From the NCBI GenBank assembly GCA_035623515.1, contig DASPTH010000058.1, forward strand, positions 1 through 8,435: a stretch of 8,435 nucleotides of DNA, read 5' to 3'. The position numbers were made by a program, and so were the translations under genes. This document shows positions 1 through 6,065 of the stretch, in pieces. The stretch comes from DASPTH01 sp035623515. GTDB taxonomy: Bacteria > Actinomycetota > Acidimicrobiia > IMCC26256 > DASPTH01. The notes below the pieces were generated by a model. That model was not told where the DNA came from, ran no database searches, and worked only from the letters and a program-made list of their open reading frames with translations. Within the stretch, counting starts at the first letter, position 1. The number at the start of each line of letters is the position of its first letter.

Positions 1-1473
1 GTACACCGCGGCTCGCTCCAGCGGCCCCGGACCGACGACCTGTGTGGCGATGGGCGACCGCCCCGCCGGCAGCTCCCGCAACTCGGTCTTGTCGAGGTCG
101 CCGTAGATCAACATGGCCGCGGTGCGCGGGATCGGGGTGGCGGTCATCACCAGCACGTCCGGTGCGTCGCCCTTCGCCCGTAACAGGTCACGCTGCTCGA
201 CGCCGAATCGGTGCTGCTCGTCGATCACCGCCACGCCCAGGTGCGCGAACGCCACGCCCCCGTAGATCAGCGCGTGCGTCCCGACGACGATGTCGACCTC
301 GCCGGTGGTGAGCCCCTCGGCGATCCGGCGCCGGGCGGCGGCGGGTGTCCGGTTGGTGAGCAGCTCGACCCGAACCGGGCGCTCACCGAGCAGCGTCCCG
401 TGCGCCGGCACGACGAGGTCCTCGAGCAACGCGCGCATGGTCAGCTCGTGCTGCTCGGCGAGCACCTCGGTGGGCGCCATGAACGCGCCCTGGTAGCCGC
501 CCTGCACCGCGGTCAGCAGCGCGGTGAGCGCGACGACGGTCTTGCCGGACCCGACCTCGCCCTGGAGCAACCGGTGCATGGGGGCCGGTGCCGCGAGGTC
601 GACGGCGATCTCCTCGATGGCGCGCCGCTGGTCGGCGGTGAGGTCGAACGGAAGGCTCGCGTGGAACTGCTGCACGATCGGGCCGTCGACGATGTGCCGG
701 ATCCCGTGCGCCTCCGCCGCGAGAGCGCGCTTGCGCTTCACGAGGCCGACCTGCATGCGCAGGAACTCGTCGAACTTCAGCCGGTGCGCCGCCGCGCGCG
801 CGTCACCGAGCGCCGCGGGCACGTGGATGTCCCAGTACGCCCGCGTGCGGTCGACGAGGTCGTGGGCGTCGCGCACGTCGTCGTCGAGCGGGTCGGCGAA
901 CCCCCGGGGCTTCGTGCGCTGGAGGCACGATCCCACCGCGGCGCGTAGCTGCCACGTGTGGACTTCGGCCTTCCCGGACTGCGGGTACACCGGCACGACG
1001 GCACCGGTGACGCCCGACGAGTCCTTCGTCTCGCCGTCGGGCGCCGACAGCACGTCGACCACGGGGTTGGTGAGCTGCCGCTTCCCGCGGTACTGCTCGA
1101 CCCTGCCGAAGAGCGACACTTGCGTGCCGGGGCGGAGCTGGCGCTCGCGCCACGGCTGGTTGAAGAAGACGAGCTCGAGCAGGCCGGTGCCGTCGTACAC
1201 GGTCGCGTGGACGATCGTGCGCCGCCGGTCGCGAGTTCGCCGGGCGCGGACGGCGCGCACCTCGGCGTCGATCGTCGCTTCGTCACCGATCGAGAGCTCG
1301 GAGATGTCGGCGCGCTGCGTGCGGTCGACGTATCGCCGCGGGTAGTGGTCGAGGAGGTCGAGGACCGAGGTGATGCCCATCGCCTCCAGGCCGGTCGCGA
1401 GCTTGGGCCCCACCGCTTGCAACTCGGTGACGCGGCGCGACTCGAGCTCGCGCAGCGTGAGCCCGTCGCCCAC
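1..1473 (-). CDS. recG: ATP-dependent DNA helicase RecG, N-terminal 491 residues (3' end outside window)
   Basis: RecG is a superfamily 2 double-strand DNA translocase that remodels stalled replication forks and Holliday junctions in the cytoplasm. Visible in order: VGPKLA at residues 21-26 and a DLLDHYPRRY stretch at 39-48, both typical of the RecG N-terminus; the wedge/OB-fold region at about 50-160, which grips branched DNA; LKFDEFLRMQ near 232; the motif preceding Walker A (FDLTADQ) near 276; Walker A GEVGSGKT at about 306-312; motif Ia MAPTEVLAEQH from 332; VGTHALI around 397; the DEQH box (Walker B) at 418-421; and MTATPIPRT (motif III) from 443. The frame stays open to base 1. RecG proteins are usually about 690-750 residues, so roughly 200-250 residues with motifs IV-VI are missing here. 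The start is GTG at 1473, the first plausible start after the upstream gene's stop at 1484-1486. No clear Shine-Dalgarno is seen, so translation is probably coupled to the upstream DAK2 gene. Confidence 0.96.
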   Translation of the reverse strand, partial: MGDGLTLRELESRRVTELQAVGPKLATGLEAMGITSVLDLLDHYPRRYVDRTQRADISELSIGDEATIDAEVRAVRARRTRDRRRTIVHATVYDGTGLLELVFFNQPWRERQLRPGTQVSLFGRVEQYRGKRQLTNPVVDVLSAPDGETKDSSGVTGAVVPVYPQSGKAEVHTWQLRAAVGSCLQRTKPRGFADPLDDDVRDAHDLVDRTRAYWDIHVPAALGDARAAAHRLKFDEFLRMQVGLVKRKRALAAEAHGIRHIVDGPIVQQFHASLPFDLTADQRRAIEEIAVDLAAPAPMHRLLQGEVGSGKTVVALTALLTAVQGGYQGAFMAPTEVLAEQHELTMRALLEDLVVPAHGTLLGERPVRVELLTNRTPAAARRRIAEGLTTGEVDIVVGTHALIYGGVAFAHLGVAVIDEQHRFGVEQRDLLRAKGDAPDVLVMTATPIPRTAAMLIYGDLDKTELRELPAGRSPIATQVVGPGPLERAAVY

Positions 1474-1483
1474 CGCGGGCGCG

Positions 1484-3118
1484 CTACTCGACGCCGACGA
1501 GGTACGGGTAGAGCGGCTGGTCACCCTCGTGCACCTCGACCTCGACGTCGGGGTGCGCGAGCTCGAGATGCTCGGTGATGCGCGCGGTGTCGGCCGCGTC
1601 GGCTTCCACCCCGACCACGATCGTCACGAGCTCGGCGTCGTCGTCGATCAGGCGATCGACGAGGGCGATGGTGGCGTCGGCCGGCGACTTCTCCGAAACG
1701 CAGACGCCGTCGCGCGTGATGGCGATCCAGTCGCCGGCGCTGATGGGTCCGCACTCGGCAACGCTGTCGCGAACGGCTCGGGTCACCTCCCCGGCGCGCA
1801 CGCGGCCCGCGGCTTCGTCCATCGCTGCGATGTTCTCGGCGAGCGGCGCCGCGGCGTCGTACGCGACGAGAGCGGAGAGCGCCTCGACGACCGCGGTGGT
1901 GGGGACGACCGAGACGGGCCGGTCGGCGAGATCGGGCACCTGGCGCGCGACGGGGACGATGTTCTTGTTGTTCGGGAGCACGATCACCGACTCCGCCTCG
2001 CACGCGTGCACCGCCTCCAGGATCTGCGCGGTCGACGGGTTCATCGACTGGCCGCCGGCCACCACGTGCTGCACACCGAGGCTGTGCAGCAACCGTCGCA
2101 GACCGTCCCCGACGGCGACCGCGACCACGCCGGTGGCAACCGGCTCGATCGGCGGCGGCGCGCTCTGGTCGCGTACCCACGCCTCCTCCTCGAGCTGCTC
2201 CACCTGCTCGTGCAGGTCGGTGACGCGGATCGTCGCCGGCCGCCCGGCCGCAATGCCGGCTTCGATGGCGGCGCCGATGTCGTTGGTGTGCACGTGGCAG
2301 TTCCACAGCCCGTCGCCGCCGACGACGACGATCGAGTCGCCGAGCTCGCCCCACGCGCGCTTGAACTGCGGAATGGTGGCGTCGGCCGCGTGCAGGAGGT
2401 ACATCACTTCGTAGCGCAGCTCTCCGACGTCGACCTCGTGGTGCAGATGGGCCGCGACCGCAGGCGGCGTCGCCACCGCCTCGGGTTCGGGCACCGGCCG
2501 CTCGGCGACAACGCTCAGGCACGCCGCGAGCAGCAGCTCGAACCCGCGACCACCCGCGTCGACGACGCCCGCGTCGCGGAGGACGGGCAGCAGGTCGGGG
2601 GTGCGCGCGACCGCATCGTGCGCGGCGGCCGCCGCCCGGTCGAGCACGTCGGCGAGCGACGCCTCACCGGACACGAACCCGTGCTCCACCGCCTCGGCCG
2701 CCAGCCGGACAACCGTGAGGATCGTGCCCTCGACCGGGCGCAGGACGGCCTGGTAGGCCGCGTCGGCGGCCCGCCGGAGGCCCGCGATCACGTCGTGCGC
2801 CGAGACGGCCTCGAGCGGCGAGAACGTGTCGGCGAGACCGCGCAGGATCTGCGACAGGATCACACCCGAGTTGCCCCGCGCCCCCATCAGCGAACCGTGC
2901 CGGATGGCCTCGCACACCTCGGGCATCGCCGAGCCGTCGTCGGGCAGTTCGTCGACGACCGACTCGAGGGTGAGCGCCATGTTGGTGCCGGTGTCGCCGT
3001 CGGGCACCGGGTACACGTTGAGGCGGTTCAACTCGTCCTGGTGGCGACGCAGGACGTCGCGGTAGGTCGACACGACGCGTCGAAGGTCGGACGGCGCCAG
3101 CGTCTGGAGAACCCCCAC
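1484..3118 (-). CDS. DAK2-domain protein of the YloV/FakA family (probable fatty acid kinase catalytic subunit-like)
   Basis: A 544-residue protein, close to the usual YloV/FakA length of about 550. In characterised firmicutes FakA phosphorylates fatty acids held by a separate FakB (DegV) partner; that role in this organism is inference. The N-terminal DAK2 domain (about 10-205) carries NVYPVPDGDTGTNM (34-47), whose Asp residues bind Mg-ATP, and GARGNSGV (79-86). A middle domain (about 225-300) holds GDSIVVVGGDGLW and the HVHTND motif (275-280). The C-terminal DegV-like region (about 310-544) contains VLPNNKNIVPVA and VVPTTAVVEAL and ends in LYPYLVGVE, all typical of YloV. I chose GTG at 3118 because it places the DGDTGTN motif at the normal distance from the N-terminus; an extension to 3316 would overlap rpmB on the other strand. 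There is no signal peptide. It is the first gene of a likely operon with recG (10 nt gap). No FakB partner gene is in the window. Confidence 0.92.
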   Translation of the reverse strand: MGVLQTLAPSDLRRVVSTYRDVLRRHQDELNRLNVYPVPDGDTGTNMALTLESVVDELPDDGSAMPEVCEAIRHGSLMGARGNSGVILSQILRGLADTFSPLEAVSAHDVIAGLRRAADAAYQAVLRPVEGTILTVVRLAAEAVEHGFVSGEASLADVLDRAAAAAHDAVARTPDLLPVLRDAGVVDAGGRGFELLLAACLSVVAERPVPEPEAVATPPAVAAHLHHEVDVGELRYEVMYLLHAADATIPQFKRAWGELGDSIVVVGGDGLWNCHVHTNDIGAAIEAGIAAGRPATIRVTDLHEQVEQLEEEAWVRDQSAPPPIEPVATGVVAVAVGDGLRRLLHSLGVQHVVAGGQSMNPSTAQILEAVHACEAESVIVLPNNKNIVPVARQVPDLADRPVSVVPTTAVVEALSALVAYDAAAPLAENIAAMDEAAGRVRAGEVTRAVRDSVAECGPISAGDWIAITRDGVCVSEKSPADATIALVDRLIDDDAELVTIVVGVEADAADTARITEHLELAHPDVEVEVHEGDQPLYPYLVGVE

Positions 3119-3126
3119 GGCTCCGG

Positions 3127-3132
3127 ATGGTA
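3127..3132 (-). promoter_or_regulatory. Candidate -10 element (TACCAT) for the DAK2-recG operon
   Basis: Read on the minus strand, TACCAT fits the actinobacterial TANNNT -10 pattern and lies 8 nt before the GTG start at 3118. That spacing would place transcription initiation at or next to the start codon, giving a leaderless or nearly leaderless mRNA. A GGAG lies only 2 nt before the GTG, too close to be a normal ribosome binding site, which fits. No good -35 box is visible. Prediction from pattern only. Confidence 0.35.
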
Positions 3133-3145
3133 TCCCGCTCGCTGC

Positions 3146-3151
3146 TAGCCT
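3146..3151 (+). promoter_or_regulatory. Candidate extended -10 element (TGC-TAGCCT) for rpmB
   Basis: TAGCCT matches TANNNT and is preceded by TGC, resembling an extended -10. It would start transcription near 3158 and leave a leader of about 28 nt containing the GAGG ribosome binding site (3177-3180) 6 nt before the rpmB ATG. It sits back to back with the minus-strand -10 at 3127-3132. No recognisable -35. Confidence 0.35.
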
Positions 3152-3186
3152 TCTCCCTTCACCCTGGGCAACGAACGAGGTCCTCG

Positions 3187-3375
3187 ATGGCGTCCGTCTG
3201 CGAGATTTGCGGCAAGAAGCCGCAGTTCGGCATGCAGTTGAGCCACTCGCACCGGCGCACGAAGCGGCGGTGGAACCCGAACGTGCAGCGTGTCCGCGCG
3301 GTCGTGAACGGCGCACCGAGGCGGATCCACGTGTGCACCTCCTGCCTCAAGGCCGGCAAGGTCCAGAAGCCGTAG
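3187..3375 (+). CDS. rpmB: 50S ribosomal protein L28, zinc-binding (C+) type
   Basis: A 62-residue basic protein of the large ribosomal subunit. It begins MASVCEICGKKP and continues with the L28 signature of SHSHRRTKRRWNPN (about 19-32), then ends in VCTSCLKAGKVQK. Two CxxC pairs (C5/C8 and C50/C53) form the zinc ribbon of the C+ form; Cys-less L28 paralogues are used by some actinobacteria under zinc limitation, and none is visible here. The ATG at 3187 is preceded by GAGG with 6 nt spacing. A longer reading from an upstream GTG or ATG is possible but would add residues absent from L28. It is divergent from the DAK2 gene and is followed 19 nt later by a cold-shock-like gene on the same strand, which probably shares its transcript. 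Confidence 0.97.
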   Translation: MASVCEICGKKPQFGMQLSHSHRRTKRRWNPNVQRVRAVVNGAPRRIHVCTSCLKAGKVQKP

Positions 3376-3394
3376 CGACACCGCGGGAGGTTCA

Positions 3395-3622
3395 GTGCAG
3401 GGTGTCGTCCGCATCTACGACCCGCAGACGGGCGAAGGTGTGGTCGTCCGCGACACCGACCGCGCCGAGCTCGTGCTCGCGCCCGACGCGCTCGAAGGCT
3501 CGATCTTCCGCATGCTGCGCCAGGGCCAGCGGGTGAACTTCGAGCTCGACGACGCCGGCCACGTCACGCACGTCCGCATCGGCTCGGAGCCCGACATGGG
3601 TCTCCCCACCGCGCAGGTCTGA
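3395..3622 (+). CDS. Small cold-shock-domain-like OB-fold protein lacking canonical RNA-binding motifs
   Basis: A 75-residue protein starting at GTG 3395, with a strong GGGAGG (3385-3390) 4 nt upstream. Its layout resembles a CspA-type cold-shock domain: an opening GVVRIYDPQTGEGVVV (3-18), a second strand with AELVLAPDAL (24-33), then LRQGQRVNFELDDAGHVTHVRI (41-62). The order and spacing of the GxV-G-G and EGQxVxFE-like elements match the family. The aromatic RNP motifs do not survive: the KGFGFI position reads TGEGVV (12-17) and the VFVHF position reads ELVLA (25-29). Nucleic-acid binding by the standard surface is therefore doubtful. The tail of about 13 residues (GSEPDMGLPTAQV) is not part of the fold. 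Likely co-transcribed with rpmB. The family assignment is from pattern only; an unrelated small OB or beta-barrel protein is possible. Confidence 0.72.
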   Translation: MQGVVRIYDPQTGEGVVVRDTDRAELVLAPDALEGSIFRMLRQGQRVNFELDDAGHVTHVRIGSEPDMGLPTAQV

Positions 3623-3631
3623 TCCACCGAA

Positions 3632-3690
3632 GCGCTGACCGGCCATTTGACGGGCGGTGCTGCCGTGAACCCCTACTCGGCGGTCAGCGC
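3632..3690. terminator. 10-bp perfect inverted repeat at a convergent gene junction, possible bidirectional terminator
   Basis: GCGCTGACCG at 3632-3641 is the exact reverse complement of CGGTCAGCGC at 3681-3690, with 39 nt between the arms. The left arm begins 9 nt after the cold-shock-like stop; the right arm lies inside the last codons of the convergent sulfatase gene. Neither side has a T run, and the loop is long for an intrinsic terminator, so the role is uncertain. Confidence 0.35.
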
Positions 3691-5964
3691 CGCCCGGAGC
3701 TGGGCGCCCGGGTCCGGCGGCAGCTCCCGCCCGACTTCCACGACCACGTCGTGCAGCACACCGTTCCAGGCGAACGGGACCTCGTAGTCGTCGCACACCG
3801 GGAAGCCGCGGTCGTACCCGAGACACAGCGCGGTGCCGCCGTGCTGCCAGAACATCGGCACCGGCACGTCGAGCGCGGCGGACGCCACGACCTCACCGTC
3901 GTGCAACAGCGTCACCGCAGGGCCGCCGCCGTCGAGCGAGTAGTGGCACGCGAGGGCGCGTGCTCCCTGCGGCACCGGCGCGGAGCCGCGCACCGTTCGC
4001 ACGTCGCCGGCACGGTTGAGCGCGAACACGAGCACACCGTCGCGCACGTAGAAGGCGAAGCCGTTCGTCCAGTCGCCGAGCGCGCACAGGATGCCGTCGG
4101 CCACGGCCGGTGCGGCAGGCGTCTCGACCGACGCGATCAGGCGGAAACCGCCGAACATCCTCGGCAGCGAGTCGTCGGGCACGGGGCTGCCGCCCGGGCG
4201 GAACACAACGCGCGCCGCCGGAGGGTTGGGAGGCGGCAGGACGGACGTGAAGCGGCCGACGAGGTCGTCGACGAGCGGGAAGACCTGGTTCCGGGCCGCC
4301 TCGACGAGCCAGATGTCCTGGAGACGCGCGAGGACGTCCGGATGCTCGTCCGCGAGGTCGCGCGCCTCGGCGAAGTCGTCGGCGAGTGAGAACAGCTCCC
4401 ATCGGTCGGTGGCGAAGTCGCGGCTCCCCTCGAGCAGCCGCTCCTCGTCGGCCACGCCTTTCGACACGTGGTCGGTCGTGGCCTTCCAACCACGGAAGTA
4501 GACCGAGCGCGAACCGAGCATCTCGAAGTACTGGACGTCGCGCGGGTCGGGCGCGCTTGCGTCGTCGAACGTGGCGCGGATGCTCGAACCGTCGATCGGC
4601 TGCTGGGTGACGCCGTCGTGCGTGGCCGGCGCTTCGACGCCGCACGCGTCGAGCACCGTCGGCATCACGTCGATCGCGTGCACGAACTGCGCGCGGACGT
4701 CGCCGCGCGCGGCGAACCCGTCGGGCCAGTGCACGACCAGGGGCGTGCGGATCCCGCCGAGCCACGTGTAGCGCTTCCAGAGCCGCAGCGGCGTGTTGCC
4801 CGCCCACGCCCAGCCCCACGGGTAGTGGTTGTACGAACGGAACCCACCGAGCTCGTCGAGGCGCGCGAGGTTCTCGTCGATCGTGTCGGGCAGGGCCAGC
4901 GTGAAGCGGTGCTCGTTGAAGGTGCCGCTCTGACCCCCCTCCGCGCTCGTCCCGTTGTCGGACACGAGCATCAGCAACGTGTTGTCGAGCTCGCCGATGC
5001 TCGCGAGGAACGACACCAGCCGCCCGATCTGGACGTCGGTGTGGGTCAGGAACCCGGCGAACACCTCCTGGAACCGCGCGTACACGCGGCGTTCGTCGGC
5101 GGAGAGCCCGTCCCAGTCCTGCACCCACGACGGGCGCCGGGTGAGCTCGGTGCCGTCGGGCACGATGCCGAGCTCGAGCTGGCGCGCGAAGGTCTCGGCG
5201 CGCAGGCGCTCCCATCCACCGTCGAACCGCCCACGGTAGGGCTCGACCCACTCGGGCGCGACGTGGTGCGGCGCGTGCATGGCGCCCAGTGGGAAATACA
5301 GGAAGAAGGGCCGGTCGGGCGCGGCGTGCTTCTGATCCTGGACGCAACGGATCGCGGTGTCGGCCAGGTCCTCAGTGAGGTGGTAACCCTCCTCGGGTCG
5401 GCGTGGCGGCTCCACGTAGTGGTTGTCGCGGACGAGATTCGGCGCCCACTGGTTCGTGTCGCCCTGGAGGAACCCGTAGTAGCGCTCGAACCCGATCCCG
5501 AGCGGCCATCGGTCGAACGGGCCGGCGTGCGAACGCTCGCCCGAGGGAACGAGGTGCCACTTCCCCACCGCGAACGTGTTGAAGCCCGCGTCGCGGAGGA
5601 GCCTCGGCATGGCGGCGGCCGACTTCGGCAGCCGCGACGTGTAGCCGGGGTAGGCGGTGGGAATGTCGGTGAGATAGCCCATTCCGACGGCATGGTGGTT
5701 CCGCCCGGTCAGCAGGCACGCGCGCGTCGGCGAGCAGAGTGCGGTGACGTGGAACCGGTTGTACCGGAGCCCGCTCGCGGCGAGCGCGTCGATGTGGGGC
5801 GTGGCGATCGCCGAGCCGAAGCAGCCGAGTTGCGCGAATCCCGTGTCGTCGAGGACGACGAGCACGACGTTGGGTGCGCCGGCCGCCGGACGCGGGAGCG
5901 CGAACTCCCCCGGCGTGGAGTGCTCGGGGGTGATGCCGGCCCAGGCCCGCGGCGTGTTGCTCAT
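3673..5964 (-). CDS. Type I sulfatase (arylsulfatase family), cytoplasmic, with C-terminal beta-sandwich-like domain
   Basis: A 763-residue alkaline-phosphatase-superfamily hydrolase that should cleave sulfate esters using a formylglycine made from C77. The signature CSPTRACLLTGR (77-88) is the C-x-P-x-R form recognised by the aerobic formylglycine-generating enzyme. All expected active-site positions are visible: metal ligands D39, D40, D336 and N337; R81; K135 and H137 in GKWHL; H230 in GAMHAPHH; and K397 in LRLWKRYTWLGGIRTP. The catalytic fold ends near 560. Residues from about 590 to 760 form an extra region with LamG/jelly-roll character (GDWTNGFAFYVRDGVLVF, LCLGYDRGFPVCDDYEVPF), as seen in other large actinobacterial arylsulfatases. 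The N-terminus is hydrophilic with no signal peptide or lipobox, which suggests an intracellular substrate. The ATG at 5964 has no Shine-Dalgarno. The physiological substrate cannot be told from sequence; no maturase or sulfate transporter is nearby. Confidence 0.95.
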   Translation of the reverse strand: MSNTPRAWAGITPEHSTPGEFALPRPAAGAPNVVLVVLDDTGFAQLGCFGSAIATPHIDALAASGLRYNRFHVTALCSPTRACLLTGRNHHAVGMGYLTDIPTAYPGYTSRLPKSAAAMPRLLRDAGFNTFAVGKWHLVPSGERSHAGPFDRWPLGIGFERYYGFLQGDTNQWAPNLVRDNHYVEPPRRPEEGYHLTEDLADTAIRCVQDQKHAAPDRPFFLYFPLGAMHAPHHVAPEWVEPYRGRFDGGWERLRAETFARQLELGIVPDGTELTRRPSWVQDWDGLSADERRVYARFQEVFAGFLTHTDVQIGRLVSFLASIGELDNTLLMLVSDNGTSAEGGQSGTFNEHRFTLALPDTIDENLARLDELGGFRSYNHYPWGWAWAGNTPLRLWKRYTWLGGIRTPLVVHWPDGFAARGDVRAQFVHAIDVMPTVLDACGVEAPATHDGVTQQPIDGSSIRATFDDASAPDPRDVQYFEMLGSRSVYFRGWKATTDHVSKGVADEERLLEGSRDFATDRWELFSLADDFAEARDLADEHPDVLARLQDIWLVEAARNQVFPLVDDLVGRFTSVLPPPNPPAARVVFRPGGSPVPDDSLPRMFGGFRLIASVETPAAPAVADGILCALGDWTNGFAFYVRDGVLVFALNRAGDVRTVRGSAPVPQGARALACHYSLDGGGPAVTLLHDGEVVASAALDVPVPMFWQHGGTALCLGYDRGFPVCDDYEVPFAWNGVLHDVVVEVGRELPPDPGAQLRAALTAE

Positions 5965-5973
5965 CGGCGCGAC

Positions 5974-5979
5974 ACCCTA
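5974..5979 (-). promoter_or_regulatory. Candidate -10 element (TAGGGT) for the sulfatase gene
   Basis: Read on the minus strand, TAGGGT fits TANNNT and ends 9 nt before the ATG at 5964. With no Shine-Dalgarno present, this again suggests a leaderless or near-leaderless mRNA, as for the DAK2 gene. No -35 box is recognisable. Pattern-based prediction. Confidence 0.35.
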
Positions 5980-6024
5980 TCGACCCGCGTTCCGACCGTT
6001 TCCGGTGCGCGAAGGGGCCACAAC

Positions 6025-6030
6025 TACACT
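6025..6030 (+). promoter_or_regulatory. Candidate -10 element (TACACT) for pckG
   Basis: TACACT in the 101-nt divergent gap fits TANNNT and resembles TATAAT at four positions. It would start transcription near 6037, giving a leader of about 29 nt that includes the strong GGAGGA ribosome binding site. No convincing -35 is seen. It lies about 45 bp from the oppositely oriented sulfatase -10, so a regulator bound between them could affect both genes; no clear operator palindrome is visible. Confidence 0.4.
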
Positions 6031-6052
6031 CGCCAGACTCCTTTTCGGCCCC

Positions 6053-6058
6053 GGAGGA
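6053..6058 (+). promoter_or_regulatory. Strong Shine-Dalgarno (GGAGGA) fixing the pckG start
   Basis: GGAGGA lies 7 nt before the GTG at 6066 and settles that GTG as the start. It is one of the two strongest ribosome binding sites in the window, consistent with high expression of a central-metabolism enzyme. Confidence 0.8.
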
Positions 6059-6065
6059 ATCGACA

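Noticed and set aside
211..948. 245-codon plus-strand frame over recG
   Set aside because: Antisense to a RecG frame that shows helicase motifs in the right order; no recognisable protein family in the translation.
1370..3148. 592-codon open frame on the plus strand opposite the DAK2 gene
   Set aside because: It is an antisense shadow: its translation is rich in Arg, Asp, Val and His with no recognisable domain, whereas the minus strand encodes a complete DAK2 protein. Long antisense frames are expected at this GC content.
3119..3316. Extension of the DAK2 protein by 66 residues to an upstream ATG
   Set aside because: It would overlap rpmB on the other strand, the extra residues are Arg/Ser-rich shadow sequence, and the GTG at 3118 gives the normal family N-terminus.
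6031..6065. Possible riboswitch or attenuator in the pckG leader
   Set aside because: The likely leader is only about 29 nt, too short for a known riboswitch, and shows no stable stem apart from the exposed Shine-Dalgarno.
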